A model generated the notes under the pieces. It had not been told where the DNA came from, ran no database searches, and saw only the letters and a program-made list of their open reading frames with translations. From contig QANT01007525.1 in NCBI GenBank assembly GCA_003254885.1, forward strand, positions 116,258 to 180,257: a DNA stretch of 64,000 bases, read 5' to 3'. Of this stretch, positions 1 to 13,522 are shown piece by piece (the stretch's first letter is position 1; each line of letters opens with the position of its first letter). Both the position numbers and the translations under genes were made by a program. The stretch is from Purshia tridentata (lineage: Eukaryota; Streptophyta; Magnoliopsida; Rosales; Rosaceae).

Positions 1-1505
1 CGGCTCAGGAGAAGAAGTTGTTTCTTGTTGACCTTGGACTAGGCGAGTATATTTTATTTTATACTTATGGTGTCTCTTCAGTCATTTCATTTAGTTCAAT
101 TTCTCATGTCTTCTTTATCCTTACGTGATTTTGCAGCGACAAAGTGGAAAGACAGCTCTAGTGGGATGCATGTTGAATATGATCAACGTCCTGATATGTT
201 TAGGTGAACTAATATCTGCATTTTTTTGGGTTGTGGTTTGCAATGCAGTTCTGTTATCTTTAACCATAAAACCTTTTTTGTTTCAACTACAGAGGAACTG
301 TACGATATGCTAGTGTTCATGCTCACCTGGGAAGAACTGCTAGTAGAAGAGATGATCTTGAATCTCTTGCTTATACACTTATTTTTCTCCACCGAGGCAG
401 ATTACCATGGCAGGGCTATCAGGTATACTATATATTAAAATTTAGTCTGTTTTACTCTCTTTAATTGGGTTTTATGCAAGTTATCTGAACTATACTTGCT
501 CCTGTTTCAGGGTGATAATAAGTCATTCCTTGTTTGCAAAAAGAAGATGGCAACATCTCCTGAAATGCTGTGTTGCTTCTGCCCTCCACCTCTAAGGCAA
601 TTTCTTGAGGTTGTTGTAAACATGAAATTTGATGAAGAGCCTAACTATTCGAAGCTAATATCTCTGTTTGAGGGTTTGATAGGATCAAATCCTTCTGCAA
701 GGCCACTAAAAATTGATGGTGCTCAGAAGGTAATTTGCTGACATTGTAAGCCTAAGATAGAGTCTGCTTTTGGTATGTTCATTGGGATCCTAATTTATTT
801 TTTCCGATCACTTTTAGATTATTAGCCAGGTTGGCCAGAAACGTGGTAGATTGAATATTGAGGAAGAAGATGATGGGCAGCCAAGGAAGAAGGTTCGACT
901 AGGAGTACCTGCTACACAATGGATTTCAATTTACAATGCTCGGATGCCAATGAAACAGAGGTAGAAAATCAATTTGCAATGTGGTACCATTTTTCCCCCT
1001 CTAACAGATAGTGTAGTTTCACTCTTTCTGTGCATATTCAAAAGCGAGTTTTTTATAAGAAAATTAATAAGGAAAAAAAGATTTGGAATAAGTCCTTACG
1101 GCTTGTTTTTATTTTTATTTTGTATTTTTAGGTATCATTACAATGTCGCTGATGCAAGGCTGGCACAACATGTGGAGAGAGGGATTGCAGATGGTCTGCT
1201 TATAAGTTGTGTGTCATCTTGTTCTAATCTCTGGGCGCTTATTATGGATGCTGGAACTGGTTTTACAAACCAAGTTTATGAGCTTTCACCCTTCTTCTTG
1301 CACAAGGTGGATTTCTGTGCCTGTCTTTATTCATATAAGATATATGACTTCTGAAACAATTGACAGACTTGTTCTTCCAAAATACATAGGAATGGATCAT
1401 GGAACAATGGGAGAAGAACTATTACATTAGTTCTATTGCTGGTGCTAATAATGGAAGTTCCCTTGTGGTGATGTCCAAAGGTATGTTTTCTTTAGTGATT
1501 AGTGT

Positions 1506-1539
<34 letters not shown>

Positions 1540-2792
1540 CCTCCCCCCCTCTCACCCTCTCTCTCTAAGTGGCTTACACATGGTAATTCCTTAGTTGTCT
1601 GTCTGAGGTCTAGGATTTTCTTCTTCCTGACACTCCTGGTACGCTCTGATGAATGGGTGACCTGCATAATGTTTTTATTATGAGCATAAATACTTGTTCT
1701 CTTTTTTCTCTACTTCTTCCACATCGGAAGTTGTCTGTGTTGTGCATTTTTGTTAGTTTTGACCAAATGTTGCCTTTTGTTATAATACTGATTGTATGTT
1801 TTGGTTTCATGAAGGAGATATTACCTGCCATCATGTAAAAGGAGTAACCTAGTGAACTTATGTTAAAAATGATTTGGATATCTGTAGACAGTATGAGTAC
1901 TTACAAATTTGCATATCCAGACTTGTTCAATTTCTTGTAGCCTCTAAATTATGCAACTGTGACCCTATCACAGGAACCCAGTATACTCAACAGTCTTACA
2001 AAGTAAGTGATTCATTTCCCTTCAAGTGGATAAATAAGAAGTGGAGAGAAGGATTTCATGTGACTTCAATGGCAACTGCTGGGAGCCGGTGGGGTGTTGT
2101 CATGTCTCGCAACGCTGGCTTCAGTGATCAGGTTAGTTGTATCCAATTTTTTATCAACATCTGCTGTTCTCTTGGTAGGAAAGTTTGTGTTCATTTGATG
2201 TTCCATGCCAGCATGTCGCAGAATAATAGCCAGTTAACCGGACAGAGAGATTTATCATGTTCAATTGATAGTGATATTATTATGTGAGGTTGAATTTAAC
2301 TGGAAACGGATTTACTATTTGTGAATTTAACCATTGGATCATGATGTCCCCTCTGGTTTTTGAGTTGGTGTCCGCTCTCTCACTTATCCTTGGCTTTTAA
2401 TAGGTTGTGGAGCTTGATTTTCTCTATCCAAGTGAAGGCATCCACAGACGTTGGGACAATGGTTTCAGGATAACATCAACTGCTGCAACTTGGGATCAAG
2501 CGGCTCTTATCTTGAGTGTTCCCAAGCGCAAACCTGGTGATGAAACTCAGGAGACTTTACGTACATCTCAATTTCCCAGCACACATGTTAAGGTATAAAT
2601 ATGAATCATTTATGTTAATTCAATTTTCGGTTAAAGTGAATGACTTTGATACTGATTTAACTTTTTTAGACATAATATTATTGATTATAAATTAACGATC
2701 TCCTCACTCGAAATTCTGGTCTTTGTGCACAGGAAAAATGGGCAAAGAATCTGTATCTTGCTTGTTTGTGTTATGGGCGCACTGTATCTTGA
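1..2792 (+). CDS. MUT9-like / casein kinase 1-family protein kinase, 3' part (5' end outside window)
   Basis: Ser/Thr kinase of the plant MUT9-like (MLK/PPK) branch of casein kinase 1, a family linked to histone H3 phosphorylation and light/circadian signalling. Exons that join in frame: <3-42, 137-203, 293-422, 511-729, 818-960, 1132-1306, 1390-1480, 1974-2131, 2404-2592, 2733-2792, about 421 residues with the stop at 2790-2792. The first exon carries the DLG-type activation segment (LFLVDLGLA); next come [15 protein letters not shown] and the [16 protein letters not shown] block typical of CK1, then the long plant-specific C-terminal domain ([26 protein letters not shown]) and the ending [19 protein letters not shown]. 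The intron after position 42 has a GC donor. An intron near 1508 holds a CT repeat. The ATP-binding lobe lies upstream of the window. The family call is firm; the exact paralog (At2g25760-like) is from remembered similarity. Confidence 0.93.
1508..1537. repeat. (CT)n microsatellite in a kinase intron
   Basis: About 15 CT units in the intron between the exons ending at 1480 and starting at 1974, followed by a C-rich tail. Confidence 0.9.
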
Positions 2793-3773
2793 CTCCTGTG
2801 TAATTGCATGCAATTTGTAAGTCGAAAAGTGATAGACCTTGTATCTTTATTCTGTTTCTCCCTCTTTGGGTCATGTTATTTGTATGAAAATTTGTTGTAG
2901 GAGAGGAGGTAGCTGCAGCAGCACAGATTCTGTTGTACGATATATGTTTTATGAAGCCTTATAGCTGGCTTCTATTTGAGATCTTGCTAGTAATTTAAAG
3001 ATAATTATGCAGTGCCATTTTCCTTTCTTTTTCTTGTTTTATCTCATGTACAATGCAACATTTGCACTGTTAATACCCATCTAATTGTGAGTTGTGACAG
3101 ATGCAAGGCACTCGTGTTCTCAACGTCTCCTTGTTCCTCATCTTGAGGCTTAATTCAAACTTACTGAATGCAGGCAGTGGACACTCCATCATCATTCCAT
3201 CCTAGAGCACGCACGCTTCCTCTCGCATCGTTATATGACAAATTACTAATCCAACGACCTCCATTTTAATATTTAAAATATATGCAAACGCAATGCCTAA
3301 CCCCTTCAGCATTTTTAGTAATCATGTGCGTCCATGCTCACCCCTCTCCCCCTCTTTAGGACTTCAGGGTGGCAGTCGAGGAAATTAGTTGGGGCCACTA
3401 GGGTGATGTTTTATGATGGGCCCATCTCATTATATCATTCTAGTGTTAAAAATTATTTAATTATATGATTTATGTCTAAGAAATTTTTTATGTTAGAGAA
3501 TGCTACTTATCCTGTCACCATAGATTTACAAAAGTTCACTGAAAATCGAAAAAATTAGGTTTTTTTTTTTTTTTTTTGGCCAGGAAATTGAAAAAATAGT
3601 TAAGCAAGCAAATTAACATTGTCTTTTATTTTTTTTCATTTTTTAAATCGAGTTTAAATGGATCAGCAGGATTCAATCCGACCTATTAAAAAAAATCTAA
3701 CTCAACAGATATTAAGAGTGGGCCACAGAATTGCGAAGCCCAGAGGCGTAAAGCTCAGCTAAAAAATAACGCT
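2793..3773. other. 3' UTR of the kinase gene and intergenic DNA
   Basis: The first few hundred bases are probably 3' UTR. The rest is AT-rich with a poly-T run near 3560-3578. No coding exon or RNA gene is recognisable. Confidence 0.6.
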
Positions 3774-3968
3774 AACGGTAACCGACATTAGGAGTTGGTG
3801 CGCCTGAGAGGGGCTTCCTGGGGCATGCCTCAATAAGTCACCTCTCACAAAGAGGTGGGCATTACAATATATGAGACCTACCTCTTTGTGAGAGGTGCCC
3901 CATTGGGCATGCCTCCATGGAAGTCTCACGCGGTGCGCCTTGGTCTCCAATATAGATTAACGGTCACC
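3774..3968. repeat. Foldback (snapback) MITE-like inverted repeat
   Basis: A perfect 18-bp inverted repeat (3839-3856 against 3880-3897, core CACCTCTCACAAAGAGGT) sits inside longer imperfect arms. The arms both contain GGGCATGCCT (3821-3830 and 3905-3914), GCGCC-type blocks near 3800 and 3942, and GGTAACCG / CGGTCACC ends. The whole segment could fold into one long hairpin with a loop of about 23 bases. This is the architecture of a foldback MITE. No transposase is present. Confidence 0.65.
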
Positions 3969-5594
3969 TACCTACCTACCTCTGAGTCTCGAGATAGTCT
4001 CAGTCCTCCCTCCATTATTCTCAGTTTCTCACTCGAAGAGATGAAGAGAAAATCTTTCTCTTCTTCTTCTCTTCGGTCAGTCTCCGACTCCCTCCTCTCC
4101 AACGCCTCTATTCCCTGTAGGCTGCCTCCACTCCAGCACCGCCTTTGCCATTCGCAATCTGCCGGAAACCCTACTTCCGACCAGGCCTCCTCCGTGGCAA
4201 GGTTCTTTCTTTATTTCCGACTGATTCTTTTTCTTTTAATTCGTTTATTCTGTTTTCTTTTTCCTTTTTTATGGTTTGGTTGGTTGTTCGAGCCTTCGAG
4301 GAGTGGATGACATCCGACGACGGCCGGTTAGCTGAACGAAATTGGCCAAGCATTTGGTGGTCACCGCTCATGGGGTAAAAAAGCTAAAGGAATCCCTCCA
4401 TATAGATAGAGCTCCTCTCTTTCTCTCTCTCTCTCTCTGTGAAAAAAAGTTGACATGTCTCTCTCTCTCTCTGCTGACATCTTTTTTGTATGTTCTTATT
4501 AAACAAACAAATGGTTAGTTGTGTTGTGCCATGCAGATTGTAAGCTGGAGAACTCATCTGAAAGTCCCAGAGGAAGCTGAGGCTAAGGATCTCTTCTAAT
4601 TTGCAAGGTTGAGCAGAGGCTTGGTACCAAAGGAGCTCATAAATAAAAGCTAGTGACGCCTGAACTCTCTCTTTCTCTCTCTCCAGAGTCCAGGGGTGGT
4701 ACTAAAGGAGCTCTTAAATAGCTGATTTACTTTCATAAAGCATTTAATTGGTGACTTTTCTCTCTATAAGAACTTCATTTATCTATTTGTTTTCTTTTGA
4801 ATACTTTTTTTTTCTGATATATTCCCCCTATCCTTTTTGGTCTTTCCATTTTTATTTGAATCTTTCTGAAATCTTCCTTTTATTTACTTGGAACATATGC
4901 CCTTCGTTTATGCATGATTTTCAGTTCAAATAGATAGTTCCCCCCTCATTGATGAATTAGTATTGCTCATTCATCCTCTGAAAGACGTTGGTAAATTTCA
5001 TAACATGTGCAGGGAACTATGAAGGTAAAATGACTTGGCAGCACATATCTACATATTTCTACATATTTTGACAACATTAGATTGAGCTCCATTCATATAT
5101 CCCGTTGAAAAAAAAAATCGAATTTTCTAAGAAATTATAGACTTATAGACTTGTAGTTGCTATTTAACGGTTTATCCTTTTCCACATCTTTTGTTTTTCT
5201 AAGGTGTAAAAAAAATAAAAAAATTCTTTGGTCTGTTAGATTTTAGACTATGTTCATGAGTTGTGGTCAGATCCAAAGTCTCTCTCTTTCTTTTCGTAAC
5301 TGAAGATTGCCTCTGAAAGTCTGGTCGAAATCGAGTGGTCTAACCTGGCCCAATCGACATTAGAAGGGCATGATGGGCCAAGGCAATGGTTAAGCCCAAA
5401 GGCGAAGGCCAGCGTGACAGCTCCGGGTCCCCCCAACAAATAATAATGATTAATAATACGTAGTGAGATAAAGGATAGGGTCCCAGTCCTTGTAGATTAA
5501 ACATATGCCATCCATCCATCCATCTCTTCCTCCACCGCTGCCAGTGCCGCGTAATACGTATAATATATGTATGTACACACACACACAGGGGGCC
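3969..5594. other. Intergenic, with one unassigned possible first exon at 4039-4202 (+)
   Basis: An ATG at 4039 after a pyrimidine-rich leader opens a serine-rich, basic stretch (KRKSFSSSSLRSVSDSLL...) that reads like an organelle-targeting peptide and reaches an AAG|GT at about 4202. A second stretch at 4540-4600 follows an AG acceptor, but in the phase left by 4202 it stops almost at once. I cannot assemble a credible product. The rest is AT-rich with CT microsatellites near 4415-4440 and 4461-4472. Confidence 0.35.
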
Positions 5595-8180
<2,586 letters not shown>

Positions 8181-8508
8181 CGTAGTCACTCTACATCACA
8201 GAAGAGTTGATTTTTGGCAGTCTGACCATTCATTTTAGTGCACAATACAGTGTTAATCAGTTTAGAAGAGTTAAAAAGCCAAAAACATGTATAGATTAGA
8301 AATCTTCCACTACGATTGTGTTTTCATAACAGGGCTCCTCTCTTCTCTCTGCAAAGTGCAAACTTTATAAGCTTAATGTATGTGGACTTATTACATCTTT
8401 ATATAAGAGCCAAAATTTAAGTAGATTATTGCAGACACAGAAACCTTGATTCATTTGCCGATGCTCTTTGCCAAAGACAGTTAAGGCTTCCCCACAAGGT
8501 CATGTGAA

Positions 8509-11317
8509 TCAGGGCTGACTGTTTGGAAGCTTGATAAGTACAGAATGCTCTGGTTTGTGATCACATTCAAAGTCAAGATGAACAAATGCTCGCTCAACTT
8601 CTGGAAGTTTCTCAAATTTTATCTGGAGGGTCTCTCCAATGGCATGTGCTTCTTTTAAGGGCAGCTCCTCTGGGAGTTCAATGTCAACCTGTTTCAACAG
8701 TATAAGAACAGTTCTCAGTCCATTTCCCATATAGAGTGCAGATGATATGGTTTAATTCTTTAACTTGTAATGTTATATGACAAGTTTTCCATTATGATAT
8801 TATGAAATTGAAATTGCCTATAATATGACTAACCTCCACAAAGTAAAGAACACCAAATGTGTAAGCACGAACTGTGTCAATACGCTTCACTTGAGGGTGC
8901 CTTATGGCAATATATGTCAATATTTGTAGGAATTCAGGAGGGGCTGATTGTCCCACCAACGAAACTGCAGTTTGAGACCCCATGTTAGACTAGTTGAAGT
9001 GCAAACATTAGGAACATTTCAAAGCATCATTAAGAACGTATTGTCAATTAATTTTGATAAGATGCAACATGAATTGTAAAGAAAAAGGGAGAATAAAGAG
9101 AGAAAACTCTTCTCTTTTACCGAGTCATGAAATATTTTTGTGAGACCAAAAGGCAGTGAAGAAAGCTGGAAAATTACCTGCATTTTCCATAACAGTTCCA
9201 GACCAGTTTGTAATTGTGTATACAGCAAGGATGATAGCACCAGTAGGATCAATCCACCAGTAGAACTTATCAGCAAGTACAGCAGCAATTAATCCTACTA
9301 CATTCGTTACGACATCAAAATAGTGATCCTGGCCATTGGCATGCAAAGAAGTCATACAACTTGAAAAAATATAGAACTTAAATCCCCTCCGAGAAAACTA
9401 TTGAAAAAAAAGAAGAAGCAAAAAACCTTTGCATAAGCACGGACAATCTTGTTTCCTGAGCTTCTGCAATAGACCCAGAGTGCAAGTTTTACCGCAGTAG
9501 CAAATATCATGATTGAGTACAACCACACCAATTGATCTGAGAGCATCTTTTCAGTGAATTCACTTGTAATTAATTGTTCTACAGCTTGGATCAATACCTG
9601 AAACCCTGCAAGGAAGTGGTTTAAGTTTATGTATGCAACATAGTCTGGTTTAATTATAGCTGGACGTACGTTAACCTTAGGCATTATTGCTAGGCAGATG
9701 GAAAGAAAAAAGTAGACATCATAACATTTTCTGCAAGCCTAATTGCATACCTTTATCAATCCTGGTGTGTCTCTAAAGTACATCATGTACACTGGAATAA
9801 CTACCAAGAACTTTTCTAGGATTATATAATATTTACTTAAAGATTATTATTTTTTCCTGCAGAGTAAAGTGTCATTGAGCACATGAAAGGAATGTTTCCT
9901 TGCATTAAGGTCTGGGTTAAATTGGCCAGTATTCATGATCTTTGATGTTGCCAATGGTTGGTGATTGGACAAAAACCATGGTGAAAATCCGAAATCAGGC
10001 AGACATTGGTTTTCCTTCATCTTCAAAAAACAAAGTAGATACTAATAGATGATATAAGACAAATTCCAATGGCAATAAAAGCTAGAATGACATACATACC
10101 AAGTGTAGCCATGATAGCAGCAAAGATGATTATACCAACAGGCTGCACCCTCAATTTTCCAATAGGATATTTATAAATATTGATGTTCTTCATTGCCAAG
10201 TGAGTGAACCAAAGTATGCCACCAGCCATGAGATCTAGTAAGGAATCTAGTGTTGATGCAGCAATGGCTATGGACCCACTATTTACAGTAGCATATATCT
10301 GGACATTCCAAACTTCTTATCATAACAGTGTGAATGAAAACATGAAATTAGTAGCACAAAATTTTTTATCTGTTTCAATGTATGTGTTGGTAAAGTAATG
10401 CTACGTGTACCACATTTTTGGTACCACATGTGTACCATGTCTCTAATGGAGTCGGAACTCACCTATACAAGTGAGTCCTAGAGGCGGTATAAAAAATGCG
10501 GTATAAAAAATGTGTACAAATAGTATTATATGTGGCGTTATCATATGAAAATGAGGTTTTTTCATGCTGTACACATTCTTCTCATTTCACATGACATATA
10601 TCATATATTCAAAACCAAAAACTTTTTAGAATTTGATTAATTGCTGCTGAAGCAAATTAGAAAAGGTACCTTAAGTGCCAAGAGGACTACATTTGCATAG
10701 TTGGAAATCTTCATTGCTCTTTCATGTTGTGCTTGTTCCTCGAAATCTTCCTCATCGATGCAGTCAGCTGCCACTATAGAGTCAACTTCCTCAAAGGATC
10801 TAAGTGTTGCAAATTGTCTTTCATAGTATTCCTTCTCTCCTACAATTACAGCAGGATATCAATTGTTTGTAAGAAACCAAGGAATAAAAATTACACCTTC
10901 ACTACTTCAAGAACTAACAGCACTCTGTTTGGTTGCTGAGAAAACAAATGTGTCTTTTCACAGAATCACATAAGCATTTGACCCAAAAGTAGAAAAAAAA
11001 AAAATGTTTCTTGATGCAGCTCCTAATTATTGAAACTTTTTTCTTCACAAACATTTTGGTTCATGCATGCATTGTCTGAGTTCAGAAACAAACAGAGTCC
11101 GAGAGAAGAGATAGAGACCTTGGCTTAAGCCTGTGGTTCGAGAGTAGTCGATGTCGTCAGGAGACTCGGGGTCCAGACCAGTTCGGACCTTATGAGGGAG
11201 CCTCGAAACGAAGTCGTTTCTGAGTGAGTTAAACGAGTTCATTCGACTCAGCCGCCGACTACGTCCACCGCTCCCGAGCAGCGACTCTTTCACACCCGTA
11301 TCCGTTTTTCCCTCCAT
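8509..11317 (-). CDS. Mn-type cation diffusion facilitator, metal tolerance protein (MTP9/10-like)
   Basis: Divalent-cation/proton antiporter of the Mn-CDF group, which loads Mn into endomembrane compartments. Seven exons on the minus strand: 11317-11119, 10839-10670, 10298-10100, 9605-9427, 9328-9178, 8964-8834, 8688-8509, giving 402 residues. The Met at 11317 ([18 protein letters not shown]) is the start; codons upstream are open but have no better ATG. The Mn-CDF DxxxD signatures are present in both metal-binding helices: DSLLD (exon 3) and DHYFD (exon 5). Membrane segments follow through exons 3-5, and a cytosolic CDF C-terminal domain ends in LIKLPNSQP. The stop is 331 bp from the stop of the convergent PSA2-like gene, so their 3' UTRs may meet. 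MTP10 against MTP9 is not resolved. Confidence 0.92.
10395..10530. mobile_element. Short MITE-like element in MTP intron 2
   Basis: Imperfect terminal inverted repeats of about 22 bp: AATGCTACGTGTACCACATT at the left (10397) and the reverse complement of a matching sequence ending near 10527. The interior has GC-richer text and duplicated CGGTATAAAAAATG blocks. TA-rich bases flank both ends, so a TA/TWA target duplication is possible but ambiguous. Confidence 0.5.
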
Positions 11318-13522
11318 TCGGACCCCCCAAACTAACCAATTAACCCGGCTCCGAATCAATCTCTCTCTCGCTCAGAAGTAGCAGATCTTAAAAGACAGAA
11401 CTGTGCTAACTGTAAATTGAATTTCGCAGCAAATATAACTGCCCATATCTTTTTGTCGAAGAAAATGAAAAAGAACACCGGAACGACACGTACGCACATT
11501 GTTTGTATTTATATAATATTTTTGTCTCTTTCTTTTTAATTGAAGAGAAGAGAATTACAATTTACAAAATAAATGAAAGCGTGAGAGCTAATTAAAGATA
11601 AGAAATATGAGGAAGAGATGAAAGATAATAAAAAATACTTAATTATTTTAGTTTTGCATGCTTAGAGTGATTACAAATAGGAGCTTTCTTGATGACTTTG
11701 TCCTGACCTTAATTATGAGCTTAATTAATGATCCAGGTCCCACTATGAGAAGCAGAATCAATGAACATGATTCATGATTCATGAATGCATTGCGGACAAA
11801 GAGGTATAGCTGGTTTGGTCCAATGGGGGTACATATGCCTCTTTCTTCCTGGTGCAACACCTCAGTTTAATATTATGATATGAGTTTCTTTGATGATTGA
11901 TTTTCAAGAAGATGCATTCAATGTTAATTATTAATTGAAGATCAATAATGGCTAGAGCTTAGTGACTAAACGACAATAATGTATAAACTAAGTGATGCTA
12001 TAATTTCTAAATTCCCAACTACTCCCAAACTAATCGATCAGTTTCATTTCTATAATCAGATTACTCTCCCTCAGTCCCTCACTCTCAGAATATTGTAATC
12101 AAGTCTCACTTTCTGACTTTCATATATAGAATAGCAAAAATGCCTCGTGTAGTCGTGTGGTATATATAGTACTCGCATACATGATACACCATACACTATA
12201 AGAATATATAACACAGCCACGACTAGGGTCTTTAGCGAATATATATATATATATACACTAGGGTAGTGACTATAGATTTGTGACTGTACCTGTTCAAAGT
12301 TTTCATTTATTGCCATGAATGACAAATCAAACTCGGCCATAAATGAATTTCATTAATGGATTATGGAAGCCAAACAAAGAGAGTACGATCGACTACTGCA
12401 TGCAATGCATACACCCCTTCAGAAGTTAGTGTTACAGTACCAGTACTATCCTCCAATTTCATAAACCAATGACATTTACTTCATGAGACGTTGCTGTCAA
12501 ACTCGTGTCTCCTTCAGAATCATAACTGATGATGACCCCAGAGAAAAGCTAGTTGATGTTTGGGTAATGGGACAATTTAAGTTCACATTTCAGCTGCTGA
12601 ATTGTTTTAACGTTTGCTTATCATTTTAGGAAGGTCGAAGATCCAAATGCATATTCTATGTACAAAATGGTGATGATGTTCGCCACGCAGAGATCAACAA
12701 AGCAAACGATAATATCCATGTCGTATGAGAGTCTGAACAAGACATTAATTTTTGGCACAAATAACTATTTGATCTTGATAAATAATTGCACCAATAAATA
12801 CTGCAAGTCCATTAAAATTAAGCATTTTGTGGTCTAATTTATTATTAACATGAATCACCCAAAACAATAAATCAATGCTTGAACTTCACTTTATCATTCA
12901 ACAATATAAACCTGAACAAACAATAGGCATTGCAAGAAAAAACCAAGGCACAAAGTTTGATTCAAATTAAGTTAAATACAGCAGAACTTTTCCAGCTCTT
13001 TTTTAAGTCTGCGGTTTCTCATTCACTAAATTTGGCTCTTTTTTCCATGAGAAATACAGTAGAAGAGCATTAGCTAACCAAAACAGCTCAACTCAAAGTA
13101 GCTCTGCTCTTCACAGTTACAATTTACAAAAAGAAATTTTAAAAAATCCCATAAAAAGAGCACGAGCAGGCCGATGGCTCATATACCTTCAGTCAACAAG
13201 CCACATGTTCATTTCTATGCAGGCCCTCTTTTACTGTAGTTCTGAGCCCAGCAGAGCGGTTCTTCTTGATATTGTTGCAGGAGAAATATCATCCCAATTT
13301 GTAACATCCACACCACTTATAGTCAGAGAAAATATCAACCATTTCATCTCTGGCTGAATAGGATGGCCAGCCTTCTCTTTCTGATAAAATGTTTACTTTA
13401 CATCCCTCGCCTGTAGTATCATAAATGACGATTGTCATAGCATTTCCGCATATCCTTTCCCCACAAAGACATAAGATTACTAAAATGAAGTTGAGCCTGC
13501 TTCGGTTGTTAACAATGACAAA
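11318..13522. other. Intergenic DNA between the MTP and GTPase genes
   Basis: MTP 5' leader and promoter, then AT-rich spacer with an (AT)n tract near 12239-12256. The last few hundred bases (from about 13200) are probably the 3' UTR of the GTPase gene. No exon or RNA gene is recognised. Confidence 0.55.

Noticed and set aside
1399-1683. Open frames running through the CT microsatellite in the kinase intron
   Set aside because: They are produced by the dinucleotide repeat and the adjoining exon.
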